This document shows, in pieces, positions 7,210 through 16,359 of a DNA stretch of 16,359 nt (position 1 is the stretch's first letter; every line of letters begins with the position of its first letter). Where the stretch lies: NCBI GenBank assembly GCA_902459845.2, contig CABPSV020000264.1, positions 1-16,359 of the forward strand. The letters are read 5' to 3'. This stretch comes from Hepatocystis sp. ex Piliocolobus tephrosceles (taxonomy: Eukaryota; Apicomplexa; Aconoidasida; Haemosporida; Plasmodiidae). Below the pieces are notes generated by a model. It was given only the letters and a program-made list of their open reading frames with translations, had not been told where the DNA came from and did not search any database. Position numbers and translations under genes: made by a program.

Positions 7210-9193
7210 TCAGATTTTATTTTTAAAATACTTATATAATATAGAAGAATAAAAAAACAAGGGAATAATATATATAAAATATGTAATACTTAATAATTTT
7301 TTAATACTCGTTAACCCTTTAAACTTTTCCTAAAAAAAAAAAAAAAAGAATCATAACATGTTTGCTTATACATGCATGAACAAAAGTGCAATGTATATAT
7401 ATATATATATATTTTATTTTTTTTTTATTTTTTTTTTTTTTCTTACACTTAAAAAATATATACTATAACTGGGAGGTGTCATAGATTGAATTAGAAAATA
7501 CAGTTGCAAGTTTTTTTGGATCTGAAAAAAAATTAACAAATTTTATATTCGCGTTTACTCATGTATGTATGGACATGTACATATGTATATATGCATGTAT
7601 GTACATATTTTTTTTTTTTTTTTTTCACTTTCTTTCATTTTCTTCAATTATTTTTTATTTTCTTACGTTGAAAATGCCAAAGTAATCATTCGCGTAGAAC
7701 AGACCAAACAAAAGTAAAGGTATTACCAAATATTTGTGGTGTAATATAAATAATAAATCTTTTATATGTACTATAGATTTTATATTCATGCCATCATACA
7801 ATATATTCGAACAAATTATAAGAATCGAAGGTGTTAATATGTTATTAAACATTAACAATACAGGTTGTATCATTTTTTCAAAAATAAAATTAGAATTCTT
7901 TGAAAATTTTAATAAAATGGATAAAAGGAAAAAATAAAAATAGGAGTTATTCAAAAATGAGGTTAGCAACAGTAATTGTTTTTTTATATTATCTAGTGGT
8001 TTTCTAACATGGCTAGCTATGTTATTAATAGTTTGGCTAGCTATATTATCAATAGTTTGGCTAGCTATATTATCAATAGTTTGGCTAGCTGTATAGTCAC
8101 TAGTTTGGTTAATTGTATAGTCACTAGTTTGGCTAGTTGTATTATCACTAACATTATCAATAGTAGAATTCATTTTTTTAATAAAGTAATTAACATATAC
8201 CGACGAAAAAAAACTATTAATTAATATATAAAAATTCATAAATACATTTATATTATTATTGTAACTATTATTTATTTTTTTTATCAGATTGTTAAATACA
8301 TATAAAGGTATTAATCCTGTATTATTTAATATGCACATATGCTTTAGTATTTTAATTTTTTCTACTGATATATTATTTTCTTGAATTATATTTTTTTTTT
8401 TTTTAAGTTTATTTTCATCCAGATTAATTAGAATGTTATTACCCTTAGTGTTACTACTGCCACTTATGCCATTGCTAACTTTTCCATTTTCACTCCCTTT
8501 TTTATCATCTATTTTTTCAAATTTATAAACGTTTTCATCATCCTTCTCTCCTATTAAGCCATTTTTTAAAGACAAATTAATTAAGTGTTCTTTTGTAGTT
8601 TCGCTTTTTTTTTCTTGTAATTCTAATAAATCCTCTTTTGAATAAAACAAATTAAACATACAGTTAGAAAAAAAAGTATTTAAAAAAAATTGAATAACTG
8701 TAAAAAAAACAGTGGTGCCTAATTTGTTAATTTCTTGTGGAAATACTTTTATTACGTCATTTATTGTATTAAATAAAAATATTTTTGAATTTATATTACT
8801 TGTCAGTTCGATTAAACTAGTTGTATGTTTTTTATTAATAAAATTAAAATGATTTAGAAAAAACATAAACATAAATACATTACTTAAACGAAATATAATA
8901 TCCAATGGAGAAACAATATGTTTATATTTTTCAACAGTAGTTATTTTTTTTAAAGTTAGTAGAAAATCATTTTTATTTAATTTTGTTCTAAATTTTATTA
9001 ACTCTTTTTTTTTTTTTTTATTTGCGTTATTAATATGTGTTTTATTATAATTTATATTTATAAAGTTTTTTACTATTTTATAATTTTTTTTTTTTTTTAT
9101 ATTTTTATATACACCTTCTGCTTCCTCCTGCATAATAAATATGATAAATACAAGTAGTAGTACATTGTTTAAAAAATAAAAAAAAAACTTCAT
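7210..9193 (-). CDS. Auxin efflux carrier (AEC/PIN-like) family membrane transporter, three exons
   Basis: Predicted multi-pass membrane transporter. Exon 1 is 7667-9193 (509 codons), exon 2 is 7447-7521 (25), exon 3 is 7210-7329 (39 plus stop); both introns are phase 0 (145 and 117 bp) with GTAAGA donors and T-rich acceptors. The product is 573 aa. An N-terminal hydrophobic segment (3-21) may be a signal. After a Lys/Asn-rich stretch there are about eight or nine further hydrophobic segments, near 97-118, 161-184, 287-303, 316-337, 407-430, 444-466, 481-505, 512-533 and 548-566. Family-like landmarks are C-I-L-N-N-T-G-L-I-P-L (287-297; compare the N-x-G-x-x-P-L of AEC proteins), I-L-T-P-S-I-L-I-I (452-460; compare a-a-I-P-l), and L-I-Q-S-M-T-P-P-S (519-527; compare the T-P-P-A-M-N-type motif of PIN/PILS proteins). 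The last motif appears only after splicing. A hydrophilic loop (about 185-280) and a Thr/Ser/Asp repeat (350-395) are parasite-type inserts. Gene structure is well supported; family assignment is by eye; substrate unknown. Confidence 0.68.
7330..7446 (-). other. Intron 2 of the AEC-like gene
   Basis: A 117-bp phase-0 intron with donor GTAAGA, followed by an A-rich stretch and a (TA)n run, and acceptor preceded by a T-run ending in TTTAG. It joins F-L-S to E-K-F-K-G. Confidence 0.75.
7522..7666 (-). other. Intron 1 of the AEC-like gene
   Basis: A 145-bp phase-0 intron with consensus donor GTAAGAAAAT and acceptor TTTTTTTTCAG. Read through without splicing, the protein would stop three codons later (V-R-K-stop), so unspliced prediction truncates the family's C-terminal helices. 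Confidence 0.8.
8009..8150 (-). repeat. 24-bp degenerate coding repeat in the AEC-like gene
   Basis: About six imperfect 24-bp copies encoding variants of S-Q-T-I-D-N-I-A, about residues 350-395. They lie between predicted membrane segments. Three copies are nearly identical and the outer ones diverged, which suggests recent expansion in a variable loop. Confidence 0.85.
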
Positions 9194-9235
9194 CCCTTTT
9201 TTTATGTTTTAATAAGACAAAAAAAATAAATAAAT

Positions 9236-9320
9236 AAATGAACAAATGAACAAATGAACAAATGAACAAATGAACAAATGAACAAATGAACAAATGAACA
9301 AATGAACAAATGAACAAATG
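9236..9320. repeat. 8-bp tandem repeat, about 10-11 copies
   Basis: Near-perfect copies of AAATGAAC starting about 43 bp upstream of the AEC-like start codon, so probably in its 5' UTR or core promoter. The repeat supplies many ATG triplets on the plus strand, but on the AEC transcript strand it reads GTTCATTT and adds none. Confidence 0.92.
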
Positions 9321-9778
9321 ATGTTACATTAAAAGTTGCTGTTATGATATGTCTTAGTAAATCATTACCTTTTTTTGTTAACCTTTACTGGGGTGTAAAG
9401 TATTAATCAATTTTAAGAAGCAAAATATATACATACATAAATATGTACGTATATATATATATAAATATATATAAATATATTCTTTATGTGATAAACATAT
9501 TATCGTGTGTGGTATTATATCATAATTTGTGTATTCTTTTTAGACTCTTAACCTTCGATATGTTCTTCCTTCCTTCCTTTTTTTTTTAATTTTTTAATTT
9601 TTTATTTTTTTTTTTTTTTTACACCTTTAAACTAATGATTTATAATTTTCTCAAAAATTTAACAAAAAAACCAACATAATATTATAACAATTTAAAACAT
9701 ACGATTTTTTTTTGTTTTTTTTTTCAAAGTGTTTCCATTTTATATAATAAAAATAAGCCCTATTTCAGATGTAATATG

Positions 9779-9811
<33 letters not shown>

Positions 9812-10197
9812 ACCTTTTTTGTTTCTTCGTTGTTTTATTTGCTACGTGTAGTAGAAACATAAAATAAAATAACACATTTTCGTATGTATTAATTCTCGTG
9901 TGTATTAATTAAATACATATAAGCCTATATAAGTATATAAAAAAAATGGTAAAAAAGCAACCTATATTTATATCAAATTTTTATTTCGTTGTGATATACA
10001 TTTTGAGCTTATCGTACAAAAAATGAATAAACAATTGATGGAGTAAACAAATCATAGATTCTGGACAGCATACATTAACACATCGTATTTTTCATTTATT
10101 GTTAAAAATATTTACGTCTTATTTTTTTTTTATATTTTAATGTTAATAAACTAGCATGTTAATATACACATATTTTTATACATATATGTGACATTAC

Positions 10198-10230
<33 letters not shown>

Positions 10231-10429
10231 CCCAACACAAATATATTATCCTTGTCAATATTTTCTATATTTTTTTTTACAAAATAGAATACATATCTGT
10301 ATATATACATATGTGTTGATTTGTTTATATAAGAACAAACATATATATTAAATGGTATCAAAAAAAAAAAAAAAATTTTTTTTTTTATATTAAGTACAAC
10401 TCTCTTATTTTTAATTAATATATTATACC

Positions 10430-10433
<4 letters not shown>

Positions 10434-10465
<32 letters not shown>
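10434..10465. repeat. Poly(T) tract of 32 nt
   Basis: Uninterrupted T run directly abutting the 12-bp array at 10466-10597. Confidence 0.95.
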
Positions 10466-10468
<3 letters not shown>

Positions 10469-10597
10469 TGTATTTTTACATATATTTTTACATATATTTT
10501 TACATATATTTTTACATATATTTTTACATATATTTTCACATATATTTTTACATGTATTTTTTCATGTATTTTTTCATGTATTTTTTCATGTATTTTT
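10466..10597. repeat. 12-bp tandem array, about 11 copies
   Basis: Copies of ACATATATTTTT, drifting toward the right end to CATGTATTTTTT. Two sub-families are segregated left and right, as expected for local expansion. It is intergenic. Confidence 0.9.
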
Positions 10598-11479
10598 ATC
10601 TATTTTAAATAAACAGTAAAAAGAAAAATTCGAAAAAAAAATAAACATTGAATATGTGAATTACTTTACATTATATTCATGAAACAGAAAAAAATAAAAA
10701 TATATATTTATATTTATAATTTCAATACAAAGATTGAAACAAACACACGCACATACATGTATATGATTATATTTTTATGCGCTTATGTGTTCTCTTATTT
10801 GTTTAGTAAACGATTTAAAGGGATCATTATACAGAATTAAGCTGCTAGTTTCTTATTTTCCTTTCACCACATCTTTTTTATAATTTTATTTTATTAGTGT
10901 TGTCTACTCATATTACCAAGATAAAACTTTTTTTGTTTTTTTTTTTTATTTTTATTTTTTGTTTTTTTTTTTTGTTTTTTTTTTTCTTTTTTTTAATATG
11001 TGCGACATAAAATATATGTATACGTACATAGAGCCACAAATGTAAACGTATATACATATATATATATATATATATACAGACTTTATTTATTTGTACATAC
11101 CCTGTATAATAATATGTATACATTTATAGTTAAGCACAAACTACTACTATGAGATGGTTAAATTGATAATAATATTTAATTTAAGTGTATGTTTGTTCTA
11201 ACTTTGGTAAAAAATTATGTCTAAGTAAAAAATATTTGTTCTTTTTTTTACTTTTACTTTTTTGATTTTTTTTTTTTTTTTTTTATGTATAAAAAAAAAA
11301 AAAAAAATGGTGCAAATGTTTCCATTCGTTCAAACAAAGACAGGTATTTAACCAATTAGGAAGATAAACCATATAAATGCATACGTGTGCATCCATATAT
11401 GCATTTAATTATTTAAAACCTGAAAAAAAAAATGTTTTTTTTTTTTATAATAAAATGAATATGAACTGAACATATAAAT

Positions 11480-11481
<2 letters not shown>

Positions 11482-11523
<42 letters not shown>
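11482..11523. repeat. Poly(T) tract of 42 nt followed by G-rich motif
   Basis: T42 followed at once by GGGGGATGGGG (11524-11534), a rare G-rich island in this AT-rich DNA. Confidence 0.93.
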
Positions 11524-11524
<1 letters not shown>

Positions 11525-11786
11525 GGGGATGGGGAATATATAATATATATAAAAATATGATTTTTTTTTTTTTGTTTTTTAATTGAACCATGAACTTATC
11601 ATGTTTCTTTACTTGCTGATTTGTTCTAGTTTATGTGATTTTTTTATTTTTTTTTGCATTTATTACGTTATAAATGATTTTATAGTATTCCATTCTTTAT
11701 TGCTCTAACACGTTTGTACTCTCCCTTGCTTGTTTACGCAGTATGTGTTCATTCAAAGTTTACTCCCCCATACGCTCACTATCTCA

Positions 11787-11935
11787 TTTATTTTGTTCAT
11801 TTATTTTGTTCATTTATTTTGTTCATTTATTTTGTTCATTTGTTTTGTTCATTTATTTTGTTCATTTGTTTGTTGGATTATTTTTCAGCTAATTTGTCAG
11901 CTAATTTGTCAGCTAATTTGTTGGTATGTCAGCTA
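11787..11935. repeat. 13-bp and 12-bp adjoining tandem repeats
   Basis: About six copies of CATTTATTTTGTT (with a TTTG variant) run into three to four copies of CAGCTAATTTGT. Both are imperfect and appear related, sharing a TTTGTT tail. Confidence 0.85.
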
Positions 11936-12078
11936 GTTTGTTCATTTGTTAGCTAGCTCGTTCGTTTATTTGCTCGTTCGTTTATTTGCCCGCTCGTTTG
12001 TTTACTCGTTCATTTTCTAACTCGTTCATTTTCTCACTCGTTCATTTACTCGTCCGTTCGTTTGTTCGTCCGTCCGTT
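11936..12078. repeat. Degenerate GC-richer repeat island (TCGTTCG-type)
   Basis: Divergent short repeats built on CTCGTTCRTTTNTT and then CGTCCGT. Local GC content is clearly higher than in the flanks, with many CG dinucleotides. This looks like decayed continuation of the preceding 12-13-bp arrays. Confidence 0.7.
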
Positions 12079-12688
12079 TTTTTTTTCTTTTTTATTGACT
12101 GGAATAAATGAATATGAATATTGAGATAAATAATTTGATGATAATAATAATAATAATATATTATAATAATCGACAAATTTTAAAAACATAAAAAAAAAGT
12201 GTTGCAAAAAAAAAAAAAAAAAAAAAAAGTACCTATGGAGAAAATTTGCTTCGTTGAGATCATTATGAATATACACATACATACATACATACATACATGC
12301 ATACGTACATATATGTATAGATTTGTATATATTTGACATATACATACATATGTATACATATATGTATATTTTTCTTTTTTAACTGTTTATATATTTATCT
12401 CACATCCAGCTGATGTACTATACTACTACTTATAATTTTTGCGCCTTACTTGCCCCTTTTTTTTTTTTTTTTTTTTTTTTGCCCACCCCACATTTGCCTT
12501 TTTTGTTTTTGTTTTAATTTTTTTATTTTTATGTCATTTCTCCACCAATAATTAGTATCACATTTTTATGCATTTTTTTTTTAACTTTCTTTGCCTTTAT
12601 TTCTTTGCCTTTATTTATTTTATTTATTTATTTTATTTATTTGTTTTATTTAACTGTTTTATTTATTTGCCTGACGCTTAAAATCCGG

Positions 12689-12690
<2 letters not shown>

Positions 12691-12720
<30 letters not shown>
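12691..12720. repeat. Poly(T) tract of 30 nt upstream of gene 5
   Basis: T30 ending 28 bp before the start codon at 12749; a poly(dA:dT) element typical of Plasmodium 5' flanks. Confidence 0.93.
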
Positions 12721-12748
12721 CGTACCCACTGTTGGTTGTTGATTAATT

Positions 12749-13102
12749 ATGGAAACAGAGCATGATGATACCATATACTGTAGACGAATACACAGAGAAA
12801 ATATGCTGTTTACAACAATAAGTAACGATGGTAATTATATTTGTATTATCATATTTTATAAAAACAAATATAATTTAGAATTATTTAATGCTAATAATGA
12901 AATGAAAAAAATTTTTAGAAAGACATTTTCAGACAATATTAATAAAGTATATATACATGAAAATAGTAAATATCTTTGTGTCACTAGCCGAAGTGGAAGT
13001 ATTTATATTTTAGACATGAAAGGTGTTATTATATATAAATATGAGAATTTGCATTGTTTGTACAGGCCAAAAAAAAGAATTATAGCTGAAAAAATTAAAT
13101 GT

Positions 13103-13154
<52 letters not shown>

Positions 13155-16100
13155 CGACATATAAAAACGATGCATAAAAAATGATACATAAAAAACGATA
13201 CATAAAAAATGATACATAAAAAACGATACATAAAAAACGATACATAAAAAATGATACATAAAAAACGATACATAAAAAACGATACATAAAAAATGATACA
13301 TAAAAAATGATACATAAAAAACGATACATATTACTTAATACATTATACATGTCTTTTTTAATTAAAATTTTATATTTTATTTGTTAATATGTAGCTGAAA
13401 AAGCATACATATATATATCATGTTTTTCAATAGCGTATACCAATGTTAATTAAACACATTTGAGACGTGGTTTTAGCTAGGTTATAACATCCCTGTACCA
13501 AGAATATATAACACACTTTTGTTTATTTTTTTTCTTGTTTCCATTTATTTTTGTTTCAGATAATATTAAGCGGAAGCGAAAAAATAATACTAATCAAACT
13601 TTAAATGATGAAAAAGAGGAAAATCACCAATACAACAATAATGACCAAAATAAAAAAAAAAAAATAAACAGTAATGACATATCAGAAAAAAACAACAAAC
13701 AATTATTATTGCTCTTTTATAATAACATCAATAAAAAACAATATGATAATTCGAATTGTGAACAAAATAATATGTATTGTACAGGTAAAAATGGACAAAA
13801 TAAAAAATACATAAAAAAAGATGTAAATATGTTGCTATATAATAATGATGAATGGAACTGGGAAAGTGTATCTAATAATAGTTGCAAAAGAAATATGTTT
13901 AATTCTTCAATCGAAAAAGTATATATAGATAACTACACCAGTGTTAAGCATTTCCAAAATGAAAATTATAGATACAATAAAACAGGGTCAGAATTTCAAA
14001 ATGGAGTCTCTTACAAAAACTGTTCATTTCAAATTTGCAAAGATCAAATATCTGAAGACAAGGTTGTAAGAATAGCGGAATCAGGTGTAGGAACCGAGTT
14101 AGATGTAGGAACTGAGTTAGATGTAGGAACCGAGTTAGATGTAGGAACCGAGTTAGATGTAGGAACCGAGTTAGATGTAGGAACCGAGTTAGATGTAGGA
14201 ACTGAGTTAGATGTAGGAACCGATTTAGATGTACGAACCGATTTAGATGTAAAAACCGAGTTAGATGTACGAACCGATTTAGATGTACGAACCGATTTAG
14301 ATGTAAAAACCGAGTTAGATGTACGAACCGATTTAGATGTACGAACCACCCATTCGATTGATATGACAGAACCAAAAACGCGACACCCATTAGATGTAAC
14401 AGAACCCGTAAAAAAAAGTGAAGAATCTAATATAACCGAATTAAATAACCTGTATAAAAAACACTGCTTAAATATTGTAGACATTTATTGGGTGATAATA
14501 GAAAATGACGAAAATAAAATTGTGTTTGAAGAAGCAGATTGCATTTTAAATTATAAATTTTTGACAGAATTACATAAAATATACAGTTTAGATATATGTT
14601 GTACTATTATTTGTTCAATTAATTTAACTACCATTATATATAAATATAATATATTAGAACATATTTATAATAATATAAACTGTTATTATGAAATAAAAAA
14701 TAGTATCAATTTTTTTTTTAAACAAGAATTTATAAAAAAGTATCAATATATTCCAAAAGAGAAAAAAAATTATGTATTCGGTCAAACATCATACAATATG
14801 AATACTAGTAATAGTGGTTCTATTATTAACGACTGTACTAGTAAAGAAAATACTAAAAATAACCGTACCAGTAACAAATGTAGAAAAAAACAAACATGTT
14901 ATATATGTCAGAAGAAAGACTTAAACACATCTCTCAATAGATACTTAAAAAATAGAAAAAAAAAAAAAGTTTTTATAAATTATTATCATATAAATAACAA
15001 CAGAAATATTATTCATCAAATGGATAATTCACATTGGTTTATTTCACCTCCTTTCGAAATAAAAGAAAGAATTATGAAACGAATTTTCCAAGATATAAGC
15101 ATCGATTTAAAACAATCATATATATCGAATAAACAACACTATATTTTGATAAGTTATAATATAAATATAAATAAAAAATTTTTAAAATTATCTAGTATAA
15201 ATACAAACATATGTAACAACTTTTCTTTTGTTAAAAAAAAAAAAAAGATGCAAAAAAAATTAGATTTGATCAAAATGTTTAAAAAAAATAAAAAAAAAAA
15301 AAGAGCAACAACTACAACTACACCATTAACGACAGAAACACCACTAGCGACAGAAACATCACTAACGACAGAAACACCACTAACGACAGAAACACCACTA
15401 ACGACAGAAACACCACTAACGACAGAAACACCACTAACGACAGAAACACCACTAACGACAATAACACCATTAATGACAGAAACACCACTAACGACAGAAA
15501 CACCACGAACGACAGAAACACCACTAACAACAATAACACCACTAACAACAATAACACCACTAACAACAAAAACAATCAAAGAACAAATACGTTCCGTAAA
15601 AGCAAACAACTTTATCCGAAGTAAAAAAAAAATGTGTTTATTAGGGATACAAAAAACGAACTTAATAGATAAACAATGTAGAACAAAGGAAACAATTGCA
15701 TTATGTATATTTTTATGTTTTGATATATTAACAAAAGTTTTTCATAATTATGAACAAATGTCAGTTATTTATTCTAATCTTAATGAATACATCAAACTGT
15801 TTAATACTTATAGCGAAATTTTAAAACTTAAAGAAAAATATAAATTATTGTATTATAATATCATGTCAATTATTTATTTTCCAAAAAATCCTAAAAAAAC
15901 AACAAATTATTTTGAAAAAAATCTTTATAATTTAATGTATAAAAAAAAGAAGAGAAAAAGTTATAAAAATTTCTACCTAGAATTGAATAACTTGGTACGA
16001 GATAAACTAATTTGTTGTTCATGCGCTAAACAAAATTATTATTATAAACAAGGTCTAACATTCGAAGTAACAACCGATGCCGGAGCCGATGCAAGAACCG

Positions 16101-16359
16101 ACATTACAACCCAAACGACTACCGACATTACAACCCAAATAACTATCGATGTTAGAACCCATACCAATACCGATGTTAGAACCCAAACCAATACCGATGT
16201 TAGAACCCAAACCAATACCGATGTTAGAACCCAAACCAATACCGATGTTAGAACCCAAACCAATACCGATGTTAGAACCCAAACCAATACCGATGTTAGA
16301 ACCCAAACCAATACCGATGTTAGAACCCAAACCAATACCGATGTTAGAACCCAAACCAA
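12749..16359 (+). CDS. Large repeat-bearing protein with beta-propeller-like N-terminus, 3'-partial
   Basis: Function not recognised. Exon 1 is 12749-13103 (118 codons plus one base). A 456-bp phase-1 intron (donor GTAAAA, acceptor TTTGTTTCAG) leads to exon 2, which runs from 13560 to the window end without a stop: about 1051 codons so far. The start is chosen because an in-frame TGA lies three codons upstream. Residues about 20-100 alternate hydrophobic strands and turns (Y-I-C-I-I-I-F-Y, then K-Y-L-C-V-T-S-R-S-G-S-I-Y-I-L-D), which resembles WD40-type blades such as those starting APC4-like proteins; this is weak. Three in-frame repeat tracts follow: VGTELD/VRTDLD (14087-14347), TPLTTE (15320-15574) and VRTQTNTD (from 16148). 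Between them are unique, ordered-looking blocks, one with C-Y-I-C (14900-14911) and one with C-C-S-C (16013-16024), possibly a zinc site. Basic Lys-rich runs occur near 15230-15300. The open frame across three tracts and unique blocks makes a real gene very likely. Confidence 0.8.
13106..13153. repeat. Poly(A) tract of 48 nt at a splice donor
   Basis: A48 beginning two bases into the intron (GT then A48). Confidence 0.95.
13164..13330. repeat. 14-bp intronic minisatellite, about 12 copies
   Basis: Copies of ACATAAAAAACGAT and ACATAAAAAATGAT differ at a single C/T position in an irregular order, directly after the A48 run. Confidence 0.92.
14087..14347 (+). repeat. 18-bp coding repeat (VGTELD / VRTDLD / VKTELD), 14.5 copies
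   Basis: Hexapeptide tract. The first seven units are VGTELD and the eighth VGTDLD. The rest follow VRTDLD-VKTELD-VRTDLD, a 54-bp higher-order unit seen about twice. Codons such as ACC, GAG and CGA make it GC-richer than the flanks. Very few synonymous changes separate copies, pointing to recent expansion. Confidence 0.93.
15320..15574 (+). repeat. 18-bp coding repeat (TPLTTE), about 14 copies
   Basis: Unit ACACCACTAACGACAGAA encodes T-P-L-T-T-E with variants (TPLTTI, TSLTTE, TPRTTE, TPLATE). It is Thr/Pro-rich and mucin-like, flanked by Lys-rich sequence. It lies in the same frame as the other two tracts. Confidence 0.93.
16069..16359 (+). repeat. 24-bp coding repeat (VRTQTNTD), about 9 copies, continuing past window
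   Basis: Degenerate leading units (D-A-G-A-D-A-R-T, D-I-T-T-Q-T-T-T) give way to near-identical copies of D-V-R-T-Q-T-N-T from 16148. The homogeneous part lies toward the window end, so the array probably extends further. Confidence 0.92.

Larger units (their letters stand above)
9194..12748. other. 3.5 kb divergent intergenic region
   Basis: This region separates the minus-strand AEC-like gene from the plus-strand gene at 12749, so it must carry both promoters. It holds an 8-bp repeat (9236-9320), poly(T) runs of about 24-42 nt (9779, 10201, 10434, 11482, 12457, 12691), a 12-bp array (10466-10597), and a patchwork of 12-13-bp repeats grading into degenerate TCG-containing repeats (11790-12078). 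I found no open frame worth supporting and no RNA gene. Confidence 0.65.
13104..13559 (+). other. Intron 1 of gene 5
   Basis: A 456-bp intron, long for this neighbourhood. It starts GTAAAA directly into an A48 run, then a 12-copy 14-bp minisatellite, then unique sequence and a T-rich acceptor ending TTTCAG at 13559. A segment at about 13394-13433 (frame A-E-K-A-Y-I-Y-I-S-C-F-S) looks exon-like but cannot join both neighbours in phase. Confidence 0.75.

Noticed and set aside
5668..7226. Several 60-100 codon frames in the 5.6-7.2 kb interval
   Set aside because: They are built from T-runs (poly-Phe), A-runs (poly-Lys) and TA tracts, with no motif or plausible splice partners.
9105..9317. Minus-strand frame with repeated C-S-F-V-H-L-F-I
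   Set aside because: Reading of the 8-bp AAATGAAC promoter repeat running out of frame into the AEC-like gene start.
13394..13433. Possible extra exon of gene 5 (A-E-K-A-Y-I-Y-I-S-C-F-S) after a TATGTAG acceptor
   Set aside because: The exit donor at GTATAC leaves a phase that puts a TAA at the start of the next exon; no phase-compatible donor was found.
13944..14484. Minus-strand frames with LTRFLH and TSNSVP repeats
   Set aside because: Antisense readings of the VGTELD/VRTDLD tract of gene 5; the plus frame continues through unique sequence on both sides, while these do not.
15154..15609. Minus-strand frames rich in VVSGVSV and LSLVVF
   Set aside because: Antisense of the TPLTTE tract; their ends are low-complexity and no gene signals accompany them.
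16042..16359. Minus-strand frames with VWVLTSVL and GSNIGIGL repeats
   Set aside because: Antisense of the VRTQTNTD tract of gene 5.

Overview
This window reads as a nuclear chromosome segment of a malaria parasite (genus Plasmodium). Intergenic DNA is extremely AT-rich, with poly(A)/poly(T) runs up to about 48 nt, (TA)n tracts and many minisatellites. Introns are short with T-rich acceptors. Proteins are rich in Lys and Asn and interrupted by low-complexity repeats. Two neighbouring genes encode apicoplast-type proteins. The species cannot be fixed from sequence alone.

Layout: (1) 1-359, plus strand, 3' part of a nuclear-encoded organellar ribosomal protein bL35. The frame is open to the window edge and encodes a transit-peptide-like leader. 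(2) 886-1850, minus, two-exon peptide deformylase of 238 aa, with zinc ligands intact but unusual substitutions in its signature motifs. (3) 3260-4995, minus, three-exon S1/P1-nuclease-like protein of 472 aa, with a Ser-Ser-Glu-Lys repeat insert, most zinc-ligand positions substituted, and a C-terminal membrane anchor that appears only when exons 2 and 3 are joined. (4) 7210-9193, minus, three-exon multi-pass membrane protein of 573 aa. Once spliced it resembles the auxin efflux carrier (AEC, PIN/PILS-like) transporter family. (5) 12749 to beyond the window end, plus, a large two-exon (so far) protein with a beta-propeller-like N-terminus and three separate in-frame tandem-repeat tracts.

Genes 2-4 are tandem on the minus strand. 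Gene 1 converges on gene 2. Genes 4 and 5 diverge across a 3.5 kb low-complexity region that must hold both promoters. bL35 and deformylase both serve organellar translation (ribosome structure and N-formyl removal), so their adjacency is functionally coherent, though it may be chance. The nuclease-like and AEC-like genes both encode predicted secretory or membrane proteins with no obvious shared pathway.

The most notable points are the AEC-like transporter, the probable catalytically dead, membrane-anchored S1/P1 homologue, the altered deformylase motifs, the shared D-V-R-T core in two repeat tracts 2 kb apart, and a 12-bp tandem array carrying GTGCA and GTGTAC motifs upstream of the nuclease-like gene. 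All exon boundaries were read by eye from GT/AG signals and reading-frame continuity.
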